Assembly: GCA_003024985.2 (NCBI GenBank)
Contig: PXIH01S0017162.1
DNA from: Euperipatoides rowelli
Taxonomy: Eukaryota > Onychophora > Udeonychophora > Euonychophora > Peripatopsidae
Length of the DNA stretch: 14,154 nucleotides
Strand: one strand, 5' to 3'
The first letter of the stretch is position 1, and each line of letters begins with the position of its first letter. The notes beneath the pieces were generated by a model. That model ran no database searches. It was not told the origin of the DNA and saw nothing but the letters and a program-made list of their open reading frames with translations. Made by a program: the position numbers and the translations under genes. Shown one piece after another: positions 1-8,050 of the stretch.

Positions 1-734
1 TACACAGCCACTGTTAGATTGCTATTTTTCAGCTCATTAATTTCTTACTCAAAGAATAGCAGATTTTTGTTTATGTATTGTATACTTTCGTAGCAGGGCC
101 TTTCTATTTGTAATAAAAAATAACGTGCTAGCATAATCTGACCAATTCTGAGACTAAACAATGCATAAAACAATTAACTTCCTTTGCATGTGCAAATTAA
201 TGATAATGCGATTTTTATTTTGGCTTGCATGTAGCGTTCTTAATATTTAAGAATGTAACACGCATATCTCAGGGTTTCACTTGATTGGAATAACATCATT
301 TCAGCGAGTGTTCTAATTATCGGTATTTACTGTATTTTATTCTAAGGCTAGATTGATAAATGTCAATCCAAGCAGTGTGTACCACCCCGCTGGTATATGT
401 AGAGCTTTGGTTAGTTTAAGGTTTTTATATAGCAAGCTGCTGCCTATGTATTGTTTATACAATTTAGTTTCAGTTAAATAAAAGTTATTTGAATCTAGAC
501 TCAGCATGGTTTCCAGTTATTTAATTTTAATTAACAACCACACTCTCTTCACTATGAACTACCAGTCAATTCATTTTAGTATTTAATAAAAAACACTTCT
601 TGTATGGTATTTATTTTATTTATTTGATAGAAGTAAACAAGTCACATGTGATAGATTTATTTAATGGCAATAAAACCAAACAATTTATCTTTGGTAATAC
701 AGTATATTTATTAGTCTTTATTTTTTATTTTTAG
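1..734. other. upstream intron of the RNF123-like gene (3' part)
   Basis: I find no coding exon here. The stretch ends in a T-rich tract and TTTTTAG at 734, a good 3' splice site. It carries one copy of a dispersed repeat (51-240), a weak LTR-like stretch (about 360-508) and two TACTGTA/TACAGTA heptamers (328 and 698). The rest is AT-rich with no recognisable content. Confidence 0.6.
51..240 (+). repeat. dispersed repeat, copy 1
   Basis: This segment aligns with 3445-3631 over its whole length and in the same orientation. Shared blocks include AAAGAA-AGC-GATTTTTGTTTATG, TTTCTATTT, GCATAAAACA and TTCCTTGCATG. I judge identity at about two thirds by eye. It has no coding capacity. The true ends and the class (SINE, MITE or other) are unknown. 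Confidence 0.7.
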
Positions 735-923
735 ATTCAGAATGTATCGAGTCGTCCGGAAAGTGTCTTTATTGATTCACGTCAGTTAAAGATTTGTGCT
801 ACATGTTTTGATTTAGCAGTAGGCCTTCTCAGAGTTTTAGAAATGGTTATACATGTGGCCCCTCAACTTTTTACAGATTGGACTAAACCATCGGCAGAAT
901 TATTGTTGGCTAGACTGTATCAA
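735..923 (+). CDS. RNF123: RNF123 exon a (63 codons, phase 0)
   Basis: The exon encodes residues 1-63 of the visible protein, starting [14 protein letters not shown] and ending LLLARLYQ. It includes an amphipathic helical stretch [20 protein letters not shown]. The acceptor is TTTTTAG (734). A second AG six bases downstream (740) could be used instead and would remove only two residues. The donor is CAA|GTGAGT (924), a near-consensus site. This region of RNF123 lies between the SPRY and RING domains and has no named catalytic role. Confidence 0.88.
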
Positions 924-3900
924 GTGAGTTTCATATCAATTCATAAATGTATTCAAAAGTTAAAGTTTTTATAAAATAATTAAAGAAAAATCATAAATCC
1001 TGTTTTGGCTCACTTTGATTTGAAATAAATTTTTAGAAATAAGCCATAGTATCAACATTTTCCTCTCTTCCCTCGAAATGTTTTTTATACTGTATATGGC
1101 AGTACAGTCTAGAAGATTTTCTGAATTCAATAAATTTCTATTTTAATTATGTACTCTAAATATATTAATTATATACATGCTGTATATACTACAAATTATA
1201 ATTGTATTCTTTGTAGTGATAGCCAGTTTGCCATCATTCATAAACCCATGATTAGATATTGAAAAATACTCTTCTTGTATTAAAAAAAATAGCTCTCCAT
1301 TCATTTTAATTTTGTGTTTCGAAAAAACTTTGATAAATTTAGTCCATTATTAATATACTGGTTAAAAATTTAAAAAACTGTTTAACTGAAGAATTAAAAA
1401 GTGAGACAGGTGAATGTGTTATTTTCTTTCACCACGAGAATCCCAGTCATATTCCATTTTAAATTCCTTATTGACAAAGGGATGGGAATTTACAATCCTA
1501 TTCAGAGCAACAAAAACAAACATACAAGCTTGTGACAAAGCGCTTAAGAATTCAATATAATTTTCCTTAGTTTTTTTTTTAATTGGGATTAAATCATTTA
1601 CACGCTTAATTTCATTGCATTTTTTTGTTGTTGTTTATTTGTTTGTTTATACTACAGATTTTTGTGAATTATTAATATTTTTGTATAATTTATTTTAGCT
1701 TATTTGTCAAGTTTTAAACCGGGTTACTTCCAGGTCAGGCTGCTTTGGTCATGTTGTGTCTTTAGAGATGCTCGGTAAATTATTAGTATTGATTTTCCTA
1801 ATCTATTACAATTTATACACCAGTGTATATATTTTAATACTGAAAGCTTTTAATTTTATAACGTCTGCAGGTTTGGATAGTGTAGATCATTATCCCATCA
1901 TCACAGCTGTTGGAGGAATTCTTACAGAATTGATCACCAGAGGGACACCACAGAGGTAGTAAATGTTTCATTGTTTTTAAAAACTGTCTTTGTGTGGCAT
2001 TTTTTCTCCATACCATTGTAATCTTTTAAGAGCATTGTTTGATTTGAATGCCATTTTTAATTTATTTTAATAACTTAAATCAGTTACTGTAAATTTGTAT
2101 TTTAAATTATTTTTATTTATTATTTAATAATAAATATAAATAATTTTACTGTATGTACTGGATATTATAAAATTTTTTGTTTACAGTATTGAATGTGCTA
2201 CAGCCGGTCTATTGACTGAACCCAGTTTTCAGCTGACGAGTATTGAATTTTTACTTGGAACTCCACCCGGAGCTGTGGCTATGACTTTACACAATAAATA
2301 TTTCTCCTTACATAAATGTAAGTACTGTATCATTTTTCAGTTTTATAGACAGAGAATATATTTTTTGACATTTGAAAAAAAAACATCAACTTTGTAATTC
2401 TCTCTTGCGATTTAACTTCTCCGCTCTACTATTTTAAAAAATATCTAAATCTTCTCATTGCCAGCTGTTTGTATTTTGAAATAATTAGTTATTGTAACAT
2501 TTACATACTCTTTAATAAATAAATAAATTATCGTATATTGAACAAAAAGGTTATTGCTATACACTAATAAATTTAATTTTTTTAAACATTGCATAAAATG
2601 CATTATAGTAAATACATGTTTTTCTGTGTATTTTGCTTTTATGTTATATTGCGTTTATTAACATATAAAAAAATATATACAATGAACACTATATATACAC
2701 TTAATAAATTTGCTCACTATTTAAGATCCTAGTCCTTAATGGATATGGATCTTAATTACAATATTTATGATTCATTGGTTTAAATAATGATAGTCATAAA
2801 ACTGTTCGTTTTCTAAGTATTTTGACTTCATTAAGCTAATAATGACAATTTAATAAAGTAGACTCTTGATAAGATAAAAAAAAAAACAAGAACATGGTAA
2901 TTCTAAAATCTCCAGACTTATGGAAATTCAGGGGTATACAGTTTAATTATCCAAGCAGAACCACCTGCTCGCATAACTTCTGGTTCCACAATCACCTGTT
3001 AGCATAACGTTATTCAAGTTGAAGACTCACAACTTACAATCCCACCAGTTAACTGTTACCGCCAACACAATATATTGAGAGAAAACTATATCAAACGGCA
3101 GGCTAATCGTCGATATTTAATTAAAAAAATAAATTCAAACTACATCGTCTAACTTTGAAGATACCGTAGAATGAATAATACAGCAATCGTAATGTCAATC
3201 CCAATGGCCCTGGATAACATCAAAGGCCTAGATGAGCGTTAAGTGAAATGCTTTGAAACACTTTGATGACCAATCCATTGCCTATAATAATCCAAACCAC
3301 AGATCTACACTACCAATGCGCTTAAAATAATAGATAGAGAAACAATAAATAACTTAAAAAATAAAGATATTTACAAAATGAGAATTCAGGCAGCCATTCG
3401 ACGCCATTACAATGACGTAATGTTGTTACATTGATATGTGCATTAAAGAACAGCTGATTTTTGTTTATGGATTGTTTATCCTAATTGGCAAGGTATTTCT
3501 ATTTTTCAATAGTAAATACCCTAACATTATGTGGCTAATTATGAGAGTGTAAAGAGTGCATAAAACAGTCAACCTTCCTTGCATGCTAATTTATTCCATT
3601 ATACTTATTTTTCATACATGTTGCATTCGTTATTTTGTTATTTAATAACCTAACCAGTATGTTTTTACATCATCTCTTAGATCGGTTTTGGCCGATCCAA
3701 CAAAGCATTTGTAATCTCAGCACATTGTTGGATCAGTGGTGGCTGATCCAGGATTTATGTCGGCTCCTTTTATTATTTGGACTGCAGCCTTTATGTTATT
3801 TTGGGGCTTATGATTTACCATTTGTGGAATTCTCCAGCAAATAGACGAAGTATGTTGCCCTGATTCTAAATTAAAAAACATTTATTTTCAACATTACCTG

Positions 3901-6900
3901 CGTTTCCATTCTGTTCTTTCTTTTGATCCGTTATTTTTATAGTGTCCTCCCTGGATCCCAATGTTTGTTGACGTCAATGTCCCCAGCCATACATGCACCG
4001 TCCCAGGGAGGACATTATAGCATATTTTTCAATAAAATCCACGCTACAGTTTTAATTTTTTTTAAAAAATTTATTACAAATGAGTAATGAAGGGCAAAAC
4101 TATTTTATTGTAAAAGTTTAGAAGTGTTTTTTTAATTATAAAACAAATAAAAAATTCATTTTAAATAGTGGTATGGCTATAAAACATTGGCTTTATTTAT
4201 TTTTAAATGTTTTTTTATTCCCCCCTTTTAGATGAAGATGTGAATGTAGAAGAAATTGAAAGAGTTGAAAAACTTTATCAACATTTAGCATTACAACAAA
4301 ATAAAATGGCTGCTTCAGCGCAGGTAAATAAAATTAACCGATCATCAAATACAATTTTATTTCTCTACTTAAAGGTAATGTGCGGTACAAATTTTATCTT
4401 CTGTTAAAACTTTAAAAGAATGTCATTAAATAAATCCATCTTATGTGAAACAAGATAGACTATAAGAAAGACTTTATAATAGCCTATCTGCTTGTCTCTT
4501 TTTTATAGGACTTATTGCATTGATTTAAAATTCAAACATTACAAAACACTTCTAATGAATCAACTTACAGAATAACACTATTTATGGAATAAAAGAAACT
4601 AGACTAGAGGCTCAGAACTAGTTTTTTTTTACACAATTGGACTAGAGACTCAGAACTAGGATTTGCACACGAACTAGAGGCTCAAAACAAGGATTTTATG
4701 CACACACTGACTAGAGGCTCAAAAATAGGATTTTCTACACACGAAGTAAAGGCTCAGAACTAAGATTTTATATACAGTAGACTCAACTAGGATTTTATAC
4801 ACACACACATGGACAAGAGGCTCCTAACTAGGATATTATACACATTTGGACTAAAGGCATTCAAGGAGTGAGGATAGTGCATTCATGTGAAAATTTTTTT
4901 TCTTTGTTTGAAGCGAGTGTCTTAAAGACTTCCAATCATGGGGAAATATAATTTTCCTGGACTTTATTTTAAGCATTGTTTTTTAAAAAAAACTAGACTA
5001 TGGCATTCTTGGCCTTTACTAAACACTTATTTGTTAAAATTTGAAGTTTATTCTAAGCTGTTTACCATATTGAATTTATTATCTTGTTAAACAAAACAAA
5101 AAATATTTTTGTGCCTTAGTTATAAAGTGTACTGTATGTATAACAAATTATAGTTAACATGAAAACTATTTACTAAATTTAACTACAAATATCTGCATGA
5201 CCACAGCTTAGGATTCTACAAAAAAAAAAGTGATATTCTTGGAACACAACCTTTGCTAAGCACATCTGACTTACATGCTTTGTTTTTAATTCAATATTTT
5301 AAAATAATGTCATTTTTTTTTACCTTTACAATATATCATCTTCTAAATATACTAGGTCTTTCAATTATGAGTTGTTAATTCTTATGCATATGCTAACATT
5401 TGTAATGAGACGTATTAATTTGGTTTCTTTACAAGTAACTTTAAGTACTCCATTTCTTAATCAGAAGGGTTTAACATTGTAAATAACTTTTTCAAGATGA
5501 ACATTTGTATTCGATTATGTTCTTTATACTTATTATTTTCTATTAGTCCACTCTATTGGTAAAACTAATGTACTGTATATACTGTATATTCTTTTTTTTT
5601 TTTAATTTTTAGCATGTCATTACAATTTTATTGTGCTTTTATTTTTTTCAATCTTAGGCTACTAGTGAGGAAGACTTATGCACAATCTGTTACGCACATC
5701 CAATTTCGGCTATTTTTTATCCTTGTGGGCACAGATCTTGTAGGTTAGTAGCATATTTCACTTATAATTATTACATACAGTATATACTGTATAATGATTG
5801 ATATGAATTTAAATAAATTATGTTGAGAAAACTTATGGAAATTATATTTATTTAATCTTTATGATGCTAGAAACAACCTGAAGGGTGCAGCATGCATTTG
5901 TTCTAGATATTCTTTTTTTTTTTACCCTCTGTATTATTTTACTTGATTAATGTTTAATTTTTATTTTTCAATTTATTGTAAAAGAAAAATAATTTCCCTA
6001 TTAAAAAATATCCTTCTATTCAATGAAGAGCCGAGTTATAGTCAGACTTGGGTAAGATATTTGTTAAAAGTAACTTTTAATAAGTTAAGATAATTACAAA
6101 AGTATTTTTAAATAAGTTAAGATACAAAAAAAAAAGTATCTTCAATAAGTTACCAAATACCAACAAAAGTATCTAAGATACTTTTTAAAGATACTTTGTT
6201 AGACATTTTTATATCTTTTTTTTTTATTCTCCCTTATAATCAACAACAAATTCAGACATCATGCGTTCTTGCACTTTTGTCATATAGCTGGGTATTAACA
6301 AAATAAATGGAAATACATTATTTTAAAAATCAAATAATTTTAATTCTTTTAGTATAAAAAATGGCTAAATATACAGCTAGTTAAAAAAAAAAAAAAGAAC
6401 TAGCTGTTCAAAATGTTCATCAGTTGTTGTCTCTTTTATTAGTCAAAATAGAAAATCCCACACTGAAAAGTTGCTCAACATGCAGCACTAGAAGAAACAG
6501 CAATGCTAAACTTTATTAAAAAAAAATTGTAATTCATATATTTTTTGTGGGTGGTTGTAGAGCTGGGTATTGTTGTTTGGGAAAAAGGAAAAACAACAGT
6601 ATTTAAAAATATTGATTATTAGTTTTAGGGTTCAAAGAAGATAATTGTTGTTTGTAAATTCTTGTTGACATACATTAGGATCTAAATTAATTCTACTTGC
6701 CTGACTGGGAACAGTAGAATAAAAAAAAATGTTTACTTGCCCCGGCCAAGTCAGTCATGATCATTTTTCTAACACTGTTTCTATTATGACTGGCCGAGAG
6801 AAATTATATCATCATTATTTATTTCAAATTGCTTCAAATTCTCTGAATAAATGCTATGCTTATTCATCTAGATTCAAATCTTCCTTTGTCAGTACTCACA

Positions 6901-7352
6901 TCTATATGTACAATTTTTAGCAAATTAACCTAACAAAAGTCCATAATTGTTAGTAGAATAAGAGAAATGCTGGNGGGGGGGGATTTCCCTAACCCTTAGC
7001 ATTCCGTTATTTCCTATGGAAAATTTACATTTGATTTACATTATTTTGATTCTCACAACACAACCCAGCATAAATCAAGAATTAACTGTATATTTATAAT
7101 TTAAATGGTGTCTGTGCCCTATATCCAGGGTGCCTTGGGCAGTTTCCTTGTCAGCCGGTACTTTGATCTGTCCCTGATTTAACCCACTTAATTTACTTAT
7201 ATATATATTCTTTGTTTCATTCCAGGGGGTGCATTATTCATCATTTGATGAACAAGAAGGAATGTTTTTTTTGTAAAGCAGAAGTTCACATAGTACGTGA
7301 TTTATCTGGCAAGCTTATTCAAGATTTAACCAAAAAGAGCACCCCTGTATAA
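735..7352 (+). CDS. RNF123: RNF123/KPC1-like E3 ubiquitin ligase gene, last seven coding exons
   Basis: Seven exons (735-923, 1699-1774, 1871-1955, 2187-2317, 4232-4323, 5658-5743, 7226-7352) join into one 261-codon open frame ending in TAA. Every intron is GT...AG and the phases nest without conflict (0,1,2,1,0,2). Diagnostic stretches are [32 protein letters not shown] and, at the C-terminus, [13 protein letters not shown]...PCGH...[12 protein letters not shown], which follow vertebrate RNF123 closely. In mammals RNF123 (KPC1) acts in the cytoplasm with UBAC1 (KPC2) to ubiquitinate p27Kip1 and to promote p105 NF-kB processing. The family is about 1300 residues with an N-terminal SPRY domain, so this is roughly the last fifth and the SPRY lies upstream. 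No stop or frameshift is seen, so the gene looks functional. The orthology is recognised from memory of the family; function in this host is inferred. Confidence 0.9.
924..1698 (+). other. intron (775 bp)
   Basis: The intron is AT-rich with no recognisable exon or transposon protein. A slightly less AT-rich patch at about 1405-1550 looks repeat-like but I cannot classify it. A (TTG)n/(TTTG)n tract lies at about 1620-1650. One TACTGTA heptamer is at 1088-1094. The 3' end is TATTTTAG. Confidence 0.7.
1699..1774 (+). CDS. RNF123: RNF123 exon b (76 bp)
   Basis: The exon encodes residues 64-88 plus the first base of a glycine codon: [20 protein letters not shown] and then SLEML. It corresponds to the human segment LNQVLNRVTAERNLFDRVV. 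The donor G|GTAAAT (1775) interrupts the Gly codon after base 1, and the next exon supplies GT. The following intron is only 96 bp and stays open in frame. Confidence 0.85.
1775..1870 (+). other. short, stop-free, in-frame intron (96 bp)
   Basis: The intron runs from GTAAAT to TCTGCAG. Its length is a multiple of three and it has no stop in the frame of the flanking exons. Retention would therefore insert 32 residues, most of them hydrophobic, between SLEML and [10 protein letters not shown]. The strong splice sites and conservation of the spliced protein argue that it is normally removed. Confidence 0.8.
1871..1955 (+). CDS. RNF123: RNF123 exon c (85 bp)
   Basis: The exon encodes residues 89 (completed Gly) to 116 plus two bases of residue 117. 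The sequence [20 protein letters not shown] contains the highly conserved SVDHYPI motif of RNF123, followed by ITRGTPQR. The acceptor is TCTGCAG and the donor is AG|GTAGTA (1956). The serine codon is completed by the T that opens the next exon. Confidence 0.9.
2187..2317 (+). CDS. RNF123: RNF123 exon d (131 bp)
   Basis: The exon encodes residues 117-160 plus the first base of residue 161: [20 protein letters not shown], then [20 protein letters not shown] and SLHK. FQLxSIxxLLG is shared with vertebrate RNF123. The acceptor is TTTACAG (2186) and the donor is T|GTAAGT (2318), a perfect consensus. The frame stays open for about 80 bp into the intron, but this has no homology and is not coding. 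Confidence 0.88.
3445..3631 (+). repeat. dispersed repeat, copy 2
   Basis: This is the second copy of the repeat at 51-240, of nearly equal length (187 against 190 bp) and in the same orientation. It lies inside the large intron. The alignment fades on both sides at comparable points, which suggests a discrete interspersed element rather than duplicated intron sequence. Confidence 0.7.
3680..3750 (+). repeat. two tandem hairpin units rich in GATC
   Basis: Unit 1 pairs GATCGG (3680-3685) with CCGATC (3692-3697). Unit 2 pairs GGATCAG (3730-3736) with CTGATCC (3743-3749). The units are direct repeats spaced 51 bp apart. In addition, GATCCAACAA (3694-3703) is the exact reverse complement of TTGTTGGATC (3725-3734), so an alternative larger hairpin is possible. 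No function is assigned. Confidence 0.6.
3937..4020. mobile_element. 84-bp inverted-repeat element (MITE-like)
   Basis: The ends TTATAGTGTCCTCCCTGG (3937-3954) and CCAGGGAGGACATTATAG (4003-4020) are inverted repeats matching at 16 of 18 positions. The 48-bp core is GC-richer than the intron and contains a perfect TGACGTCA palindrome (3969-3976). It codes for no protein. TA at both edges would suit a Tc1/mariner-type TA duplication, but the family is not established. It could also be a stable fold-back of other origin. Confidence 0.6.
4232..4323 (+). CDS. RNF123: RNF123 exon e (92 bp)
   Basis: The exon encodes residue 161 (Tyr, split codon) to 191. After the Tyr it reads [20 protein letters not shown] and ends [10 protein letters not shown]. 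The acidic, helical [12 protein letters not shown] matches the human stretch ELAQVEQMLAHL just before the RING. The acceptor is CCCTTTTAG (4231) and the donor is CAG|GTAAAT (4324). Confidence 0.87.
4602..4868 (+). repeat. degenerate minisatellite, about 8 units of ~35 bp
   Basis: The recurring unit is approximately GACTAGAGGCTCAGAACTAG, then GATTTTATACACACA. Units begin near 4602, 4639, 4671, 4709, 4745, 4779, 4811 and 4848. Unit lengths vary from 32 to 38 bp and point changes are frequent, indicating an old array. It lies entirely within an intron. Confidence 0.85.
5571..5586. repeat. paired TACTGTA heptamers
   Basis: Two TACTGTA copies start nine bases apart (5571 and 5580) and are joined by TA. 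See the heptamer family discussed in the findings; these could be nested excision scars at one TA-rich target. Confidence 0.5.
5658..5743 (+). CDS. RNF123: RNF123 exon f, first half of RING finger
   Basis: The exon encodes residues 192-219 plus two bases of 220. It carries five of the eight zinc ligands: Cys199 and Cys202 (CTIC), Cys214 and His216 (PCGH), and Cys219. The intervening [10 protein letters not shown] matches the RNF123 signature [13 protein letters not shown] almost exactly. The RING recruits the E2 enzyme for ubiquitin transfer. The donor is AG|GTTAGT (5744), which places the intron between the fifth and sixth zinc ligands. Confidence 0.93.
5775..5792. repeat. 18-bp perfect palindrome of opposed heptamers
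   Basis: ATACAGTATATACTGTAT is its own reverse complement. It contains TACAGTA (5777-5783) and TACTGTA (5785-5791) around a central TATA. Confidence 0.7.
6043..6571 (-). mobile_element. hAT-family DNA transposon fragment (3' end)
   Basis: The terminus CAGACTTGGG (6043-6052) has the CAGxxxTGGG form common at hAT ends. It is followed by a subterminal zone (about 6055-6200) dense in AAGTATCTT-type repeats, including a 21-bp near-perfect palindrome at 6165-6185. Subterminal repeats are typical of hAT elements. A transposase C-terminal fragment follows in the matching - orientation at 6397-6571. The opposite terminus was not found, so the element is truncated or too diverged. The candidate 8-bp duplication GTTATAGT (6035-6042) is unconfirmed. 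Confidence 0.65.
6397..6571 (-). pseudogene. hAT transposase C-terminal dimerisation domain, broken
   Basis: On the - strand, successive short frames read [41 protein letters not shown] and DEHFEQLVL. In order these match the hAT C-terminal signature (lFxKyNt-xxSSAxxERLFS-xGxixxxKRxxLsdexFExLvlLk). At least three frameshifts separate the pieces, one of them at an A9 homopolymer (6518-6526), so it is a relic. In living elements this domain mediates transposase dimerisation and contributes the last catalytic acidic residue. Only about 58 codons remain here. It belongs to the transposon end at 6043, about 350 bp downstream on its own strand. Confidence 0.7.
6690..6796. repeat. cluster of short hairpins
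   Basis: ATTCTACT (6690-6697) pairs with AGTAGAAT (6713-6720). CGGCC(A)AGTCA (from 6743) pairs with TGACTGGCCG (6787-6796). The words ACTTGCC and GACTGG recur. This is probably part of an unclassified repeat. Confidence 0.45.
6975..7090 (-). mobile_element. probable Tc1/mariner- or pogo-type terminus
   Basis: Read on the - strand from 7090, the sequence begins TA-CAGTTAATTCTTGATTTATG and continues through GGAAATAACGG to a G/C run at about 6974. A TA target followed by CAG, AT-rich terminal sequence and a less AT-rich interior suits a non-autonomous Tc1/mariner superfamily member. Only one end is seen and no transposase is present, so the call rests on style and is tentative. An element with CAG ends would leave TACTGTA/TACAGTA scars. 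Confidence 0.35.
7226..7352 (+). CDS. RNF123: RNF123 terminal coding exon, second half of RING finger
   Basis: The exon encodes residues 220-261 and the TAA stop (7350-7352). Cys222, Cys233 and Cys236 complete the C3HC4 ligand set, in the order CxxC-x11-CxH-xx-CxxC-x10-Cxx[16 protein letters not shown] matches the human INQHLMNNKDCFFCK. The tail after the [23 protein letters not shown], does not resemble the human tail, as expected for a divergent terminus. The acceptor is TTTCATTCCAG. Confidence 0.92.
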
Positions 7353-7619
7353 ACCATAACACTCATTTCTGTTTTATTTGCTCAACAAAAGGACCAATGA
7401 TATACTGTAAATTAATCTGGAGATCGTTATCATCTGTGATTACAGTAATTCACAGATTTGGCAAACATTGGGCATCCAGTTCTTCAGATTTTTACATTTG
7501 TAAAATACTCGAGCCTTGATATTTTTTCCTGTCTTAATTTTTTTTTTCTGCTTATGTGCCTGCATATTAGTTTTGCTGAATATTTTTAATATTTTTCTGT
7601 TGTTCATTTCCCACCTGTA

Positions 7620-7625
7620 AATAAA
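7620..7625 (+). promoter_or_regulatory. candidate polyadenylation signal AATAAA (proximal)
   Basis: AATAAA lies 268 bases after the stop codon. No clear GT-rich downstream element is visible, so usage is uncertain in such AT-rich DNA. Confidence 0.4.
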
Positions 7626-8044
7626 GTAAATATTAATTATCACCCTATCAATTTTTATAAAATCATGAGAATTTTAATTATTTTTAATTGAAAAAAGCAG
7701 CTCATAAGATTTCAGTTTTGAATTTAATTTTAGAAAGTTGAACATATTCAAAATTTTAAAGATTACTAGATCAGGAAATTTGTTGTTGAATTCTATTTTA
7801 TTTTATTATCTTTAAGTGCCAATGAAATTAAATTTAAGAGCTTTGTTGTAATTTAATTTAATGTAAAAAAAATTTAGAAAAATATATTTATTTCCCCAGA
7901 AAGTTATTTTTATGAGTATTTCTGTGAAATTATTCAATACTTAAATTTATTGTATAAAAATTATAGCCATGTTTTTAAACAATTGTATATTTTATGGAAT
8001 TCATGCTGCATTTTTAAATTTGCATATTTCTCATCTAACTGTGC

Positions 8045-8050
8045 AATAAA
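8045..8050 (+). promoter_or_regulatory. candidate polyadenylation signal AATAAA (distal)
   Basis: AATAAA is followed within 40-80 bases by a T-rich stretch and then a GGGGGTGAGGG block, a plausible downstream element. It is an alternative to the proximal hexamer. Confidence 0.4.

Larger units (their letters stand above)
2318..4231 (+). other. large intron (1914 bp) with repeats
   Basis: No exon is recognised between 2318 and 4231. The content includes a second copy of the dispersed repeat (3445-3631), two tandem GATC-rich hairpin units (3680-3750) and an 84-bp inverted-repeat element (3937-4020). A patch at about 2930-3430 is visibly less AT-rich and probably marks an old unclassified insertion. 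The intron ends in a pyrimidine tract and TTTTAG (4231). Confidence 0.75.
4324..5657 (+). other. intron (1334 bp) with minisatellite
   Basis: The intron contains a degenerate tandem repeat (4602-4868) and several TACTGTA/TACAGTA heptamers (4773, 5130, 5571, 5580). The rest is AT-rich with no coding signal. It ends in a T-rich tract and ATCTTAG (5657). Confidence 0.75.
5744..7225 (+). other. intron (1482 bp) with hAT relic
   Basis: The intron separates the two halves of the RING. It holds a palindromic pair of heptamers (5777-5791), a hAT transposon end and transposase fragment (6043-6571), hairpin-forming repeats (6690-6796), a G run with one ambiguous base (N at 6974) and a probable Tc1/mariner-type terminus (about 6975-7090). 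It ends in TTTCATTCCAG (7225). Confidence 0.75.

Noticed and set aside
3635-3844. 69-codon + strand frame
   Set aside because: It spans the GATC hairpin units in an intron, and the apparent protein comes from repeat sequence.
6286-6571. AGCTGGGTATT direct repeat (6286 and 6561)
   Set aside because: An 11-bp match within an old transposon region, with no accompanying structure; probably chance or internal hAT repetition.
6745-6754. GCCAAGTCAG as the second hAT terminus
   Set aside because: It matches the reverse complement of the 6043 end at 8 of 10 bases, but the flanking 8-mers do not agree and it falls inside another hairpin.
6729-6920. 63-codon + strand frame in the RING-splitting intron
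   Set aside because: It overlaps hairpin repeats, lies between RNF123 splice sites and has no homology.
6961-6982. G run with N at 6974 as a biological feature
   Set aside because: The ambiguous base inside a homopolymer points to sequencing or assembly uncertainty.
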